From contig NZ_NIWW01000010.1 in the NCBI RefSeq assembly GCF_002201535.1, forward strand, positions 62,001-126,000: a stretch of 64,000 nt of DNA. The letters are read 5' to 3'. Position numbers and translations under genes: made by a program. The notes under the pieces are model-generated. The model worked only from the letters and a program-made list of their open reading frames with translations, was not told the origin of the DNA and did no database searches. The DNA is from Lacimicrobium sp. SS2-24 (lineage in GTDB: Bacteria; Pseudomonadota; Gammaproteobacteria; Enterobacterales; Alteromonadaceae). Positions 49,222 through 59,139 of the stretch are shown here, one piece after another (position 1 is the stretch's first letter; each line of letters opens with the position of its first letter).

Positions 49222-49762
49222 CAGTGCAGACCTCTTGATGGGCCCCAACCAATGTCAGCGATGGCGTCTTATAAAACTCCTGCAGGACACGGATAAATTG
49301 CTGCGCCCGGGCTGGAAATCCGTGCTTCAGATAGTTGTTCAACTGAGCCTGGACATTACGGGTAAACCCCTCCCGATCGGGCTCAGCCCCATCCAGATTA
49401 TCGGTACTGACCCTGAACGTCTTTGCAGCAGCGAGGCAAAAGGCCCATTCAATTGCCTGGGGTTTGATCTCTACCTGTTCAAAGGCTGCCTGCTGGCTGG
49501 CATCACGACCATCAGGACAATACCAGTAACCATAATCCTGAAGCTGGCGACGACGGCTGCCGGCCAGACACCAATGGGCAATTTCATGTAAAGCGCTGGC
49601 GTAAAAACCGTGAGCAAAAACGATCCGGTGATAGGGACAATGATCATCTGCTGGCAGATAAACAGGCTCATCGGTACCCTTAATCAGCCTGGTGTTGTAA
49701 CTACCCGCAAACTGACCATCAAACAATTGAATCAGATCCTGATAATGATGTGTCATTTCCAC
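49214..49762 (-). CDS. epmC: Elongation factor P hydroxylase
   Basis: Hydroxylates the beta-lysylated lysine of EF-P, the last step of that modification. The 182 residues equal E. coli YfcM/EpmC. Segments shared with it are THHY, NTRLIKG..EP.YLPAD, FAHGFYASALHEIAHWC (metal-site HExxH), DYGYWYCPDGRD and VE.KPQAIEW. The ATG at 49762 keeps the two residues before THHY, matching the E. coli start. EF-P, epmA and epmB are not in the window. Confidence 0.94.
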   Translation of the reverse strand: MEMTHHYQDLIQLFDGQFAGSYNTRLIKGTDEPVYLPADDHCPYHRIVFAHGFYASALHEIAHWCLAGSRRRQLQDYGYWYCPDGRDASQQAAFEQVEIKPQAIEWAFCLAAAKTFRVSTDNLDGAEPDREGFTRNVQAQLNNYLKHGFPARAQQFIRVLQEFYKTPSLTLVGAHQEVCTDV

Positions 49763-49975
49763 GTACCGCCTTACCTCTTAACGGTTTGCACGAAAGTGCT
49801 GCATTGAGTTGTCACGGATGAATAATGGGAGTAACAAAGGCGGCATTGTAACCGCGCGCGCACTGCGGCTCAACAACAGCTCAAGTCTGCACAGGCCCTG
49901 AGCTTACCAGCTAAGACAATATCAGGCCTGAAACGACGCCGTTTTAAGGTTGCGATACCTTTCCAGTGCTGAGTG

Positions 49976-51073
49976 TCAGCATGATGCCGGTAGTACCGGT
50001 GTGATACTGCTGACATCCGCATTTTGCCCACGGTGACGCAGGAAGTGATCCATCAGCACCAACGCCAGCATGGCCTCAGCAATGGGTACCGCCCGGATAC
50101 CAACACAGGGATCGTGGCGCCCTTTTGTCACCACCTCCGTTGAATACCCGTGAATGTCCACTGACTCACCCGGCACGCTGATACTGGATGTCGGTTTCAA
50201 AGCCAGGTGCGCGACAATATCCTGGCCACTGGAAATGCCTCCGAGCACGCCGCCGCTGCGATTGGATCTGAATCCTTGTGGGGACATGGCATCACGGTGT
50301 TCACTGCCTTTTTGATTTACCACCGCAAAGCCGTCACCGATTTCGACTCCTTTAACTGCGTTAATGCCCATCATCGCGTAGGCAATGTCCGCATCTAAAC
50401 GGTCAAATACCGGCTCACCCAGTCCCACCGGCACACCAGTGGCGACCACTGACACTTTGGCGCCAATAGAATCACCGGACTTCTTTAAATCCCGCATATA
50501 CGCGTCCAGTTCATCCAGTTTCGAGGCCTGGGCACAGAAAAACGCATTGTCATTGGTAATGGATAAATCTTCTGGCGCCAGACTAATCGGCCCCAGCTGA
50601 GAAAGGTAACCACAAATCTCAATACCCAGGCGATCTCTCAGGTACTTTTTGGCAATGGCACCCGCCGCGACCCGGATGGCGGTCTCACGCGCACTGGAAC
50701 GCCCACCACCGCGGTAATCACGCAGGCCATACTTTTGTTGATAGGTATAGTCAGCATGACCAGGACGAAAGGTATCCTTAATCTTGGAATAGTCTTTTGA
50801 GCGCTGGTCGGTGTTTTCAATGATCAAACCAATTGACGTACCCGTGGTTTTACCCTCAAACACCCCGGAAAGGATCCTGACTTCATCCGCCTCGCGCCGA
50901 GCAGTGGTATAGCGTGATGTACCGGGTTTTCGCCGGTCCAGATCCACCTGCAGATCCGCTTCGCTGATCTCTAGCCCCGGCGGACAGCCGTCCACCACAC
51001 CGCCAATGGCTATACCGTGACTTTCACCAAAGGTGGTGACCGTAAAAAGCTTTCCAAAATGATTACCGGCCAT
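49976..51073 (-). CDS. aroC: Chorismate synthase
   Basis: Final step of the shikimate pathway, EPSP to chorismate, using reduced FMN. The 365 residues have signature 1 [16 protein letters not shown], the [11 protein letters not shown] and [29 protein letters not shown] segments and the C-terminal [17 protein letters not shown]. It lies downstream of prmB, as in E. coli. Confidence 0.97.
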   Translation of the reverse strand: MAGNHFGKLFTVTTFGESHGIAIGGVVDGCPPGLEISEADLQVDLDRRKPGTSRYTTARREADEVRILSGVFEGKTTGTSIGLIIENTDQRSKDYSKIKDTFRPGHADYTYQQKYGLRDYRGGGRSSARETAIRVAAGAIAKKYLRDRLGIEICGYLSQLGPISLAPEDLSITNDNAFFCAQASKLDELDAYMRDLKKSGDSIGAKVSVVATGVPVGLGEPVFDRLDADIAYAMMGINAVKGVEIGDGFAVVNQKGSEHRDAMSPQGFRSNRSGGVLGGISSGQDIVAHLALKPTSSISVPGESVDIHGYSTEVVTKGRHDPCVGIRAVPIAEAMLALVLMDHFLRHRGQNADVSSITPVLPASC

Positions 51074-51100
51074 AATTCCCGTCTATCTATACTGAATAAT

Positions 51101-52030
51101 TTATTGTTTACCGAGCCAGGCTTTTAAGTCTCGGTTACTGATGGCAAAAATCCCATGTCCACCCTGCTCAAAGTCTATCCACACCAGGGGTAAATCAGGA
51201 TATTGCTGCTCAACGTGCACCATGGAATTACCGACTTCCACAAACATCCAACCGCGCTCACTCATAAAGTCAGGGCCTTTTTTAAGTAAATCGTGCACCA
51301 GGTCCAGACCATCATCACCGGCGGCCAGCCCTAACTCCGGCTCATGGTGAAATTCCTCTGGCAGATCCGCCATGTCCTCAGCATCCACATAGGGTGGATT
51401 AGCAATGATGAGGTCGTAACACTGACCACTGAGGTTTTCAAACAAATCCGACTGAATGGGAAAGACCCGGGTGCTGAGATCATGTTCCTGGATGTTGATC
51501 TCCGCTACCGCCAGGGCGTCGGCACTGATATCAACGGCATCCACTTCTGCCTCACTGAACGCCATTGCGGCAGCGATAGCAATACACCCACTTCCGGTAC
51601 ACATATCGAGTACGGTGTCGGGTTCGAAATCCATGTACGGCGCGAAATGCCCCTGAATCAGCTCTGCAAAGGGTGAGCGCGGTACCAAAACGCGTTCATC
51701 CACATAGAAAGGCAAGCCGGCAAACCAGGCCTGATGGGTCAGATAAGCCAGAGGAAGGCGCTCATTTACACGTCGCTGAGCCAGCATGACAATATGCTTT
51801 TTCTCTGCCTGCGTCAGTCTTGCCGCAAACAAATCCTGGGGGCTGTCATGGGGCAGATGCACACTCTGCAACACCAGGCTCACCGCTTCATCCCAGGGAT
51901 TGTCCGTGCCGTGGCCAAAATACAATCCGGCCTGATTAAACTGAGTTGCACACCAACGCATCAAATCCAGCATGCTGTGCAGATCATTGACTGCCTGCTC
52001 CGCCAATTCCTGTTCAGTTACGCCTTGCAT
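51101..52030 (-). CDS. prmB: 50S ribosomal protein L3 glutamine methyltransferase
   Basis: N5-methylates a glutamine of ribosomal protein L3 before ribosome assembly. The 309-residue SAM-dependent enzyme of the HemK family has the SAM loop VLDMCTGSGCIAIAAA and the catalytic NPPYVDAEDM. HGTDNPWDEAV and YVDERVLVPRSP identify PrmB rather than PrmC. It is divergent from smrB and is followed by aroC. Confidence 0.96.
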   Translation of the reverse strand: MQGVTEQELAEQAVNDLHSMLDLMRWCATQFNQAGLYFGHGTDNPWDEAVSLVLQSVHLPHDSPQDLFAARLTQAEKKHIVMLAQRRVNERLPLAYLTHQAWFAGLPFYVDERVLVPRSPFAELIQGHFAPYMDFEPDTVLDMCTGSGCIAIAAAMAFSEAEVDAVDISADALAVAEINIQEHDLSTRVFPIQSDLFENLSGQCYDLIIANPPYVDAEDMADLPEEFHHEPELGLAAGDDGLDLVHDLLKKGPDFMSERGWMFVEVGNSMVHVEQQYPDLPLVWIDFEQGGHGIFAISNRDLKAWLGKQ

Positions 52031-52085
52031 TCAAATACCTGCGATTTTGTTATCATGGTGAGAAGTTTACCCAAAAGTATTGCTC

Positions 52086-52640
52086 ATGCCGAGAAAGCCG
52101 CCACTGGCCGACGAAGACATCCATCTGTTTCGCCGCGAAATAGGTCAGGTAAAGCCCATAAAGCAGGACAAAATACAGCCTCTGCCCCCTACCAGCAAGA
52201 AAAAAACCCTAGAGGTTAGATCAAATCGTGCTAAACAAAACCGGGGATCAGACCGCGATGCCCGTCAGGCAGCAGCCAGTTTCCAGTTCTCAGATGGATT
52301 TGAGGCCTGGTTTGATCCCAACCTTCCGGTTAAGTATGTCAAACCCGGCGTGGATAACCATGAAGTAAAGCGGCTACGCCGGGGAGATTACCCGCCGGAT
52401 TTGATCCTCGATTTACATGGGCTGAAACGGGAAGAAGCGAAACTGGAAATCGCAGCACTGCTACACACAGCACGCAGGCAGCATTGCAGTTGTGTTTGTA
52501 TCGTTCATGGTCTGGGTGGGCATGTACTAAAACGCCACGTCCCGAACTGGCTGATTCAACATCCGGATGTACTGGCATTTCATCAGGCGACATTAGAATG
52601 GGGCGGCAATGGCGCCTTACTGGTATTACTGCAAACTTAA
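52086..52640 (+). CDS. smrB: SmrB endonuclease (ribosome rescue)
   Basis: Cleaves mRNA at collided ribosomes, as shown for E. coli SmrB. The 184 residues have an N-terminal arm with EDIHLFRREIGQVKPIKQD like the E. coli protein and a C-terminal Smr domain with DLHGLKREEAK and VHGLGGHVLK (HGxG-type catalytic loop). An ATG at 52086 or a TTG at 52080 could start it; ATG is preferred although the ribosome site is weak (GAGAAG 14 bases away). Confidence 0.92.
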   Translation: MPRKPPLADEDIHLFRREIGQVKPIKQDKIQPLPPTSKKKTLEVRSNRAKQNRGSDRDARQAAASFQFSDGFEAWFDPNLPVKYVKPGVDNHEVKRLRRGDYPPDLILDLHGLKREEAKLEIAALLHTARRQHCSCVCIVHGLGGHVLKRHVPNWLIQHPDVLAFHQATLEWGGNGALLVLLQT

Positions 52641-52701
52641 TAAGTGGTCAGTATTCAGGGCCCAGTTGTCAGCTGAAAACGGATGAATGAAAACTTCCAG
52701 C

Positions 52702-54102
52702 TCAGTATTCGTCTGCAATGGCCGGGCCGGCATAATTGTCAAAACGGGAGAAATGCCCCTGGAATGTTAATCGTGCAGTACCGATGGGACCGTTACGCTG
52801 CTTACCAATAATAATCTCTGCAATGCCTTTTTCCTGACTGTTCTCATGATAAACCTCATCACGATAAATAAACATGATCAGGTCGGCGTCCTGCTCGATT
52901 GAGCCTGATTCCCTCAAGTCAGAGTTCACCGGTCTTTTATCGGCCCGCTGCTCCAGACTTCGGTTAAGCTGAGACAGGGCTACCACAGGCACATTCAGCT
53001 CTTTTGCAAGGGACTTCAATGAGCGCGAAATCTCTGCAATCTCCAGTGTGCGGTTTTCACTTAATCCTGGCACCTGCATCAACTGCAGATAATCCACCAT
53101 GATCATGGAAATCCCCCCGCGCTCACGGGCCAGCTTCCGTGCACGGGTGCGTACTTCCATAGGCGTCAGCCCCGACGCATCGTCAATAAACAGGTTATCT
53201 TTTTCTTTGAGCATTGCCATGGTGTTGGAAATGCGTGCCCAGTCTTCATCATCCAGCTGGGCGGTTCGAATTTTGGTCTGATCGACACGGCTCAACGACG
53301 CTAGGATACGCATCATCAGCTGTTCTGCCGGCATTTCCAGACTAAACACCAGTACCGGCTTGTCTTCCAGCAACATGGCATTTTCACACAGGTTCATGGC
53401 AAAGGTGGTCTTTCCCATGGACGGACGGGCAGCAACAATAATCAGGTCGGAGGGCTGTAAACCGCTGGTCTTTTTGTCCAGATCTTTAAAACCAGTGGAT
53501 ACGCCGGTCACTTCCTTTCCGGATTTGAGCAAGGCTTCGAGGCGATCCACGGTATGGGTCATGACCGTTTCAATGTCCTGCGGCCCTTCATTATTCCCTG
53601 AACGCTGCTCGGCAATTTCAAACACCCGGCTTTCCGCCATATCCAGCACATCGCCACTGGTACGGCCTTCAGGATTGTAACCCGACTCGGCAATTTCGTG
53701 GGCCACGCCAATCAGTTCGCGCAGGATGGCGCGCTCCTTGATGATCTTGGCATAAGCCACCACATTGGCCGCACTGGGGGTGTTTTTAGCTAGCTCGCCG
53801 AGATAGGCAAAGCCCCCGGCCGTTTCCAGCTCATCCTGTTGTTCGAGCAAATCGGAAACAGTCACCAGATCCACAGGCTGAGTGTCTGACAATAATTTAA
53901 GGATGGCTTTAAAGATGGTCTGATGGGCACGGTTATAAAAATCTCTTTCGAGCAATATTTCCGCCACTTTATCCCAGCAGTCCGGTGCAATCAGCATGCT
54001 GCCAATGACAGACTGTTCCGCTTCCATGGAGTGTGGCGGAATCTTTAGCTTTTCGACCTTACTGTCACGCTCTTTATGAGAGACCACTTTCACGGTATGC
54101 AT
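52702..54102 (-). CDS. dnaB: Replicative DNA helicase
   Basis: Hexameric fork helicase. The 466 residues have an N-terminal helical domain starting HSMEAEQSVIGSML and a RecA-like ATPase with Walker A ARPSMGKTTFAMN, the Walker B-like MIMVDYLQLM and the arginine-finger region SDLRESGSIEQDADLI. It is not next to rplI here, unlike the common rpsF-rpsR-rplI-dnaB order. Confidence 0.97.
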   Translation of the reverse strand: MHTVKVVSHKERDSKVEKLKIPPHSMEAEQSVIGSMLIAPDCWDKVAEILLERDFYNRAHQTIFKAILKLLSDTQPVDLVTVSDLLEQQDELETAGGFAYLGELAKNTPSAANVVAYAKIIKERAILRELIGVAHEIAESGYNPEGRTSGDVLDMAESRVFEIAEQRSGNNEGPQDIETVMTHTVDRLEALLKSGKEVTGVSTGFKDLDKKTSGLQPSDLIIVAARPSMGKTTFAMNLCENAMLLEDKPVLVFSLEMPAEQLMMRILASLSRVDQTKIRTAQLDDEDWARISNTMAMLKEKDNLFIDDASGLTPMEVRTRARKLARERGGISMIMVDYLQLMQVPGLSENRTLEIAEISRSLKSLAKELNVPVVALSQLNRSLEQRADKRPVNSDLRESGSIEQDADLIMFIYRDEVYHENSQEKGIAEIIIGKQRNGPIGTARLTFQGHFSRFDNYAGPAIADEY

Positions 54103-54196
54103 TCCTCAAAACAACAGGGGGATATTATGCGTGAATCGGTCAGGAGGTTAAAGCACATTAGTCATCACTATGATGCAGGCTATTGTTAATTCGGGA

Positions 54197-54225
54197 TAAA
54201 AAAGAGCCACCTGAAAGAGGTGGCT
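54197..54225 (-). terminator. Rho-independent terminator after the DUF4097 gene
   Basis: An 8-bp stem (AGCCACCT / AGGTGGCT) with a 5-base loop. On the minus strand it is followed by CTTTTTTA. It lies 20 bases after the DUF4097-type gene stop. Confidence 0.88.
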
Positions 54226-54245
54226 GGCGATAACATTATTCGTCT

Positions 54246-55202
54246 TTAGTAGTGGCTCAGGGTTACTGTCCCACTGACCGTGGAGACATTGACCCGCCCA
54301 CTCCCCTCGGCGGTAGTGAATTTGAGCCAGCGGGACGGACCATATTTGGCTTTGTCCGCTTTATCGTCAGTGAGACGATTACGTAAGTCGCCTCCGGCGT
54401 GGCCATTGACATCAAATCGTGCAGAGACCTCTTTTTGAAAACGAAACGCCAGACTACCGCTAACACTGCTTGCTCTTACCTCTCCGTTCGGCGCTAGCTC
54501 CAGGCTCACGCGGGTATCCCCGTTGACATTGCTGGCTCTGAGCTGCTCGGTACGTCCGAGCACCAATTCACTGTCGGCGTTGACGGTTTCCAGTTTCACC
54601 CGGGCTACCTGAGTCTGCGCATAAATGTCACCGTTCACTGATTCATACACCACCTCATCGCCATCAGATCCCTTATCACGAATGGAACCGTTCACCGTAT
54701 TGAGACTGATGTTGCCGACAAGTCCCTGACTGATAATCTCACCGTTAACGGTGCTGATGCGTATACTGCCTTTTATATCGCTGACCCGAACCTCTCCGTT
54801 AACCGCACTGAATTCGACACCACCGTGTATACCGCTGGCGTTAAGATCTGCGTTAATGGTCTCGTATTCCACAAAACTGGAGGCGGGCACGAAAATTTCC
54901 AGTTCATCTTCCTCCTTGTTCCAGTCCGGCCAGTTGCTGCCATAACTTTTCGGCATTTTGACCTCAAAACGAATTTCGTTACCGCGCTTTTCAAACACAT
55001 AGCCTTCAGCCCGGCTGTCCAGACTACCTTTTACGTGCACCTGTGGTTTATCCCAGGTACGGATTACAGCCTCACCGGAGTGGTGCTCGATGCTGACCCT
55101 TGAGGTGTCACTGGCTGACAGCGTTTTATCAATGGTTTGTGCGGCGTAAAGCGTATTGCTGAACAACAACACTAAACCCAGTAATGTCATTTTTTTCATC
55201 AT
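54246..55202 (-). CDS. DUF4097-type exported beta-helix protein
   Basis: A 318-residue exported protein, with the signal peptide cleaved after residue 20 (LYAAQ). The mature part is built from repeating ~15-20 residue beta strands rich in V-N-G (SAVNGEV, STVNGEI, NTVNGSI, ESVNGDI, ASNVNGDT, SSVSGSL, STVSGTV), typical of DUF4097/putative-adhesin beta-helices. ATG 55202 is followed directly by a second ATG; GGGGA lies just upstream. Last gene of the sigma / anti-sigma operon, so it is probably a regulon output or co-sensor at the envelope. Function unknown. Confidence 0.83.
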   Translation of the reverse strand: MMKKMTLLGLVLLFSNTLYAAQTIDKTLSASDTSRVSIEHHSGEAVIRTWDKPQVHVKGSLDSRAEGYVFEKRGNEIRFEVKMPKSYGSNWPDWNKEEDELEIFVPASSFVEYETINADLNASGIHGGVEFSAVNGEVRVSDIKGSIRISTVNGEIISQGLVGNISLNTVNGSIRDKGSDGDEVVYESVNGDIYAQTQVARVKLETVNADSELVLGRTEQLRASNVNGDTRVSLELAPNGEVRASSVSGSLAFRFQKEVSARFDVNGHAGGDLRNRLTDDKADKAKYGPSRWLKFTTAEGSGRVNVSTVSGTVTLSHY

Positions 55203-55212
55203 CTTTCCCCTG

Positions 55213-55692
55213 TTAAATCTGCTGATATCTGGGTGTATGCACCCTTTCAATTAAATCAATCTGTTGCTGATGAACCTGCTTTAGCATCTTCAGCAGCGCC
55301 ATATTCTGTGGGTCTTGCTCTAATGCCTGCTTAATCACTAATGCAGCGTCATCGAGTTCCTTCAGCTGAGCTTGCCAGTTATCCGTCAGCGCTGGCTGGT
55401 CGGCATAGGTGGCCAACAAATAGGCTTTTTGCTGCTGATGTTGCTCGCTGAGCACCGTTGCCAGAGGCTGTGACGGATTGCTCGCTGGTATATAACTCAG
55501 TGACATCCATCCAAGCATTCCCACTGCCAGAACCGAGGCGACCAATGCCGACACCTTGCGCCCGTTCGCAGGCGCGATTTCAGCGTTGAGTGCATGCTCA
55601 ATACCTGGCCACAGATCTCGCTGCGGTTGACGTTCTTTGGGTAATTGCCTGAGTTGCTGCTCAAGCGTGTTGTCAAAATTATGCTCTGGCAT
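55213..55692 (-). CDS. Probable membrane anti-sigma factor
   Basis: A 159-residue bitopic protein with a ~45-residue cytosolic N-terminus, one membrane helix (47-69) and a coiled-coil-like periplasmic tail rich in Gln and Leu (~80-150). No zinc-binding HxxxCxxC motif of the ZAS type is present. It is called anti-sigma only because it overlaps the ECF sigma gene by 14 bases and has the right topology; direct sequence similarity to known anti-sigma families was not recognised. Confidence 0.7.
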   Translation of the reverse strand: MPEHNFDNTLEQQLRQLPKERQPQRDLWPGIEHALNAEIAPANGRKVSALVASVLAVGMLGWMSLSYIPASNPSQPLATVLSEQHQQQKAYLLATYADQPALTDNWQAQLKELDDAALVIKQALEQDPQNMALLKMLKQVHQQQIDLIERVHTPRYQQI

Positions 55693-56254
55693 TTTCCATC
55701 CACTCCTTGAGTAGTTGTTTAGCGCGATGCAGTTGGGCTTTGCTCGAGCCCGCGGCCATATTCAACATGCTGGCGATCTCCTCATGCCGGTAGCCCTCAA
55801 TGGCATGTAATACAAACACCTGCCGTGCCCGCTCGGGCAAACGCAGAACGTAATCATCCAAATCCCAATGACACTCAGGCTCAGCCTGTTGCTCGTTCAT
55901 CTCATCCTGATCATGGTTAAATAACCGTTGCAGCCAGTTCTTCTGCTTGCGCATGTACGAGATACAAACATTCGATGTCACACCATGTAACCAGGTACTA
56001 AACCGACTCTGACCGCTGTAATTTCCGATTTTTCGCCACAGCTGAATAAACACTTCCTGTGTCGCTTCTTCGGCGATGGCTCTGTCGCCACTTAAGCGCA
56101 GGCATAAGGCATAAACCCGTCCAAGGTGTTTATCATAAAGTTTTCGATATGCGCCTTTGTCTCCGGCCTTAACCGCATCAATGAGAGCCCTTTCGGCTTT
56201 ATCGATAAACTGGTCACTGGCCTCTATCAGTTGTCCATCTGCGTGCAATGCCAT
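55679..56254 (-). CDS. ECF-type RNA polymerase sigma factor
   Basis: A 191-residue extracytoplasmic-function sigma factor with a 25-residue N-terminal leader. Region 2 (~30-100) has YRKLYDKHLGRVYALCLRLSG and AEEATQEVFIQLWRKI. Region 4 (~128-188) has LPERARQVFVLHAIEGYRHEEIASML. AGGA precedes the ATG by 6 bases. A 10-base palindrome GTCATATGAC lies at 56266-56275 in its leader. Operon order sigma, anti-sigma, DUF4097 suggests auto-regulated envelope sensing. Confidence 0.9.
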   Translation of the reverse strand: MALHADGQLIEASDQFIDKAERALIDAVKAGDKGAYRKLYDKHLGRVYALCLRLSGDRAIAEEATQEVFIQLWRKIGNYSGQSRFSTWLHGVTSNVCISYMRKQKNWLQRLFNHDQDEMNEQQAEPECHWDLDDYVLRLPERARQVFVLHAIEGYRHEEIASMLNMAAGSSKAQLHRAKQLLKEWMENARA

Positions 56255-56468
56255 TGATTCCTGTGGTCATATGACAGCCTGTTAAATCAAACCGTCATGG
56301 CTTTTTGTTATCAAGTATTGGGTTAGTCGCCATTAATGGTACTAAGGTTTAAACACAAACATTAAAAAATGCTTCTTTTGTGCTGATCCGATGACCTGAC
56401 TATGGAAATACGCCACCGATTCAGGGATGATCGCGGCCATCGTTCTCAGAACCCAAAGGCTTGAAGCA

Positions 56469-58157
56469 ATGACCACCAAAAAACGTCCTCTGTATATTCC
56501 CTACGCTGGCCCTTCGTTGCTGGAAACGCCACTGCTGAACAAAGGCAGTGCGTTTAGTGCAGAAGAGCGTAAAGCATTTAACCTCAATGGGTTACTGCCG
56601 CCGCGCTATGAAAGTATTGAGGAGCAGGTCAGTCGGGCATACATGCAATATTCAAGCTTTGATACCCCAATTAACAAGCACATTTATTTGCGTGCCATTC
56701 AGGACAACAACGAGACCCTGTTCCACCGGCTGGTACAGGAGCATCTTGAAGAGATGATGCCAATCATTTATACCCCTACCGTTGGGGATGCTTGTGAACA
56801 GTTTTCCGATATCTATCGCAGTTCCCGAGGCCTGTTTATTTCTTATGCAGAGCGCGAGCATATGGATGACATTCTTCATAATGCGACCAAACAAAAAGTA
56901 AAAGTGATCGTGGTAACCGATGGCGAGCGCATTCTGGGGCTGGGTGACCAGGGTATTGGGGGCATGGGGATTCCCATCGGCAAGCTGTCACTGTATACCG
57001 CATGCGGTGGTATCAGTCCGGCTTACACCCTGCCCGTGATGCTGGATGTTGGCACCAATAATGAAAAATTGCTCAATGACCCCATGTATATGGGCGCCCG
57101 CCACAAGCGTATTGACCAGCAAGAGTACGACGCCTTTATCGAAGACTTTATTCGCGCCGTGCAGCGACGTTGGCCCGATGCGATGATTCAGTTTGAGGAT
57201 TTCGCCCAGCAAAATGCCACGCCTATCCTCAATCGCTACCGCCATCAGGTACGCTGTTTTAACGACGACATTCAGGGCACTGCTGCGGTAACGGTGGGTA
57301 CGCTTATGGCGGCCTGTCGAAGCAAAGGCGCCAAACTGTCGGAGCAAAGGGTGGTATTTGTGGGTGCTGGCTCAGCCGGTTGTGGTATTGCTGAGCAGGT
57401 GGTGCAGCAAATGTGTGCAGAGGGACTGGACGAAAAACAGGCCCGCAGTCAGGTGTATATGGTGGATCGCTACGGTTTGCTGACCGAGGGTATGGAAGGT
57501 CTGCGGGATTTCCAGCAGGCACTGTGTCAGCAACAGGCCAATATCCGTGACTGGAGCTTCAGTGGAGAGTATGCCTCACTGCTGGATGTCATTCATTGCG
57601 CCACGCCCGATGTGTTGATCGGTGTATCCGGACAAGCAGGCCTGTTTACCGAGCAGGTAGTCCGAACCATGAAACAACACTGCAAACTGCCGATTATCTT
57701 TCCGCTGAGTAATCCCTCAAGACAAGTTGAAGCAAGGCCCGAACAGGTCATTGAGTGGACAGAAGGAGAGGTTATCATCGCCACCGGCAGTCCCTTTGAG
57801 CCCGTAAACTATAAGGGCACGTCATTCCCCATTACCCAGTGCAATAACAGCTATATTTTCCCCGGTATCGGCCTTGGCGTGGTTGCCACCAAAGCCAGGT
57901 TGATTACCGAAGAAATGCTGATGGCGGCCAGCGCTACACTCGCGGCAGCCTCACCGCTGGCCAATACGGGCAAAGGCGGCTTACTTCCGCCACTGACGGA
58001 GCTGTTCAAACTCAGCAAGGAAATTGCTTTTGAAGTGGGCAAAGTGGCCCAGGAACAGGGTCTGGCGCTGGAAATGTCTGACGACATGCTTAAAAGCAAA
58101 ATTGAGGCGAATTTCTGGACACCGCAATACCGCCAGTACCGCCGCGTGAGCATGTAA
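56469..58157 (+). CDS. maeA: NAD-dependent malic enzyme
   Basis: Oxidative decarboxylation of malate to pyruvate. The 562 residues (E. coli MaeA 565) have the N-terminal [19 protein letters not shown], malic signature with [23 protein letters not shown]-like [33 protein letters not shown], Rossmann [13 protein letters not shown] and FPLSNPS. ATG 56469 fits the family start; 14 upstream codons have no support. The gene is monocistronic, divergent from the sigma operon. Confidence 0.96.
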   Translation: MTTKKRPLYIPYAGPSLLETPLLNKGSAFSAEERKAFNLNGLLPPRYESIEEQVSRAYMQYSSFDTPINKHIYLRAIQDNNETLFHRLVQEHLEEMMPIIYTPTVGDACEQFSDIYRSSRGLFISYAEREHMDDILHNATKQKVKVIVVTDGERILGLGDQGIGGMGIPIGKLSLYTACGGISPAYTLPVMLDVGTNNEKLLNDPMYMGARHKRIDQQEYDAFIEDFIRAVQRRWPDAMIQFEDFAQQNATPILNRYRHQVRCFNDDIQGTAAVTVGTLMAACRSKGAKLSEQRVVFVGAGSAGCGIAEQVVQQMCAEGLDEKQARSQVYMVDRYGLLTEGMEGLRDFQQALCQQQANIRDWSFSGEYASLLDVIHCATPDVLIGVSGQAGLFTEQVVRTMKQHCKLPIIFPLSNPSRQVEARPEQVIEWTEGEVIIATGSPFEPVNYKGTSFPITQCNNSYIFPGIGLGVVATKARLITEEMLMAASATLAAASPLANTGKGGLLPPLTELFKLSKEIAFEVGKVAQEQGLALEMSDDMLKSKIEANFWTPQYRQYRRVSM

Positions 58158-58159
58158 CC

Positions 58160-58567
58160 TTACTGCTGGTAAGACTGACTTAACCGGCGCAGTGCCTGCA
58201 TGGCGAGCTCTGCCTGCTGTGCCGGCACAAACAAATGATCATGATAAAAGCCGGACACCGGGTTTACCCCCATCTCTAAGTCGGCCAGACAGCGGGTAAC
58301 GGCGGCGAGAAACCCCACCGCATCGAGGGCTGAATGAATGCGCAGGGTGATCATCCGGCAGGTGAATTCGTACTCGAAAGCATGGCGCTCTGCCTCTTCT
58401 TGCTCAACAATCAGGGTGGGCCCCTGCTTTTCCATAAACCACATTTGTGGCTGTAATCCCGTAGGTAAGACAGCGTTCAATGGTAAACGGGCAAATACAA
58501 AAGTACGTGGATCCAGTGCGGGCTGCATCTTAGCCATTAGCGTCTTTAAGTTTTTCTCAGCGGTCAT
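58160..58567 (-). CDS. ACT-domain protein (DUF2241-type)
   Basis: A 135-residue protein with tandem ACT-like ligand-binding folds resembling the ACT_3 (DUF2241) family. It begins MTAEKNLKTLMAKMQPAL, has TFVFARLP, and ends with the FYHDHLFVPAQQAELAMQAL stretch characteristic of these proteins. The ligand is probably an amino acid but unknown. ATG 58567 is preferred over GTG 58570. The stop lies 2 bases from the maeA stop (convergent). Confidence 0.82.
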   Translation of the reverse strand: MTAEKNLKTLMAKMQPALDPRTFVFARLPLNAVLPTGLQPQMWFMEKQGPTLIVEQEEAERHAFEYEFTCRMITLRIHSALDAVGFLAAVTRCLADLEMGVNPVSGFYHDHLFVPAQQAELAMQALRRLSQSYQQ

Positions 58568-58700
58568 CACCTGTACCTTCTTTATCAGTCATCAGTGTCT
58601 CCTCCTGGCTCAGCGTTGCATCCAGTTTTTGACTGGAAATCATATAATTAGCCCATATGAAAAAGTAGGACTTTTACCTCAATAAGGCTATGCTTAGTAT

Positions 58701-59075
58701 ATGAATACAGAAAATCGTCGCCAATTTACCCGAATCATATTCTCGGCTCCTGTGGAGGCCCGACAAGGCAGCCACAAGTGGGAGTGCCGATTGCTGGATA
58801 TTTCCTTGAAAGGTGTGCTTTTGGAAGCCCCTGAGCATTTCACCGCCAGCCATGAAGATTCCTTATTGTTGGTCGTTACCCTGCCTGGCATCAGCAGCAG
58901 TCTGATGATGGAAGGTCAGATTAAGCATCAGGATGACCATCAAATAGGGATCAAAATCAATATGCTGGATATTGATAGCGCATCCAGACTGCGCCGCCTG
59001 GTTGAGCTGAATGTCGGTGACGATACCTTACTAAAACGCGAACTGGAAAAACTCGCTAACCCCGAGACAAACTGA
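58701..59075 (+). CDS. Small PilZ-domain protein
   Basis: A 124-residue stand-alone PilZ protein, a candidate c-di-GMP receptor. The N-terminal RxxxR switch is RRQFTR (residues ~6-11), the second motif is DISLKG (DxSxxG, near residue 34), and a C-terminal helix follows. Both c-di-GMP contact motifs are intact. It stands alone between the ACT-domain gene and radA. Confidence 0.9.
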   Translation: MNTENRRQFTRIIFSAPVEARQGSHKWECRLLDISLKGVLLEAPEHFTASHEDSLLLVVTLPGISSSLMMEGQIKHQDDHQIGIKINMLDIDSASRLRRLVELNVGDDTLLKRELEKLANPETN

Positions 59076-59139
59076 GTGCCGGGAAGCTAAACGTCCTAGC
59101 ACCGGGGTATTGCCAGCCTTCTTGTGCAAGATTAGCGTT

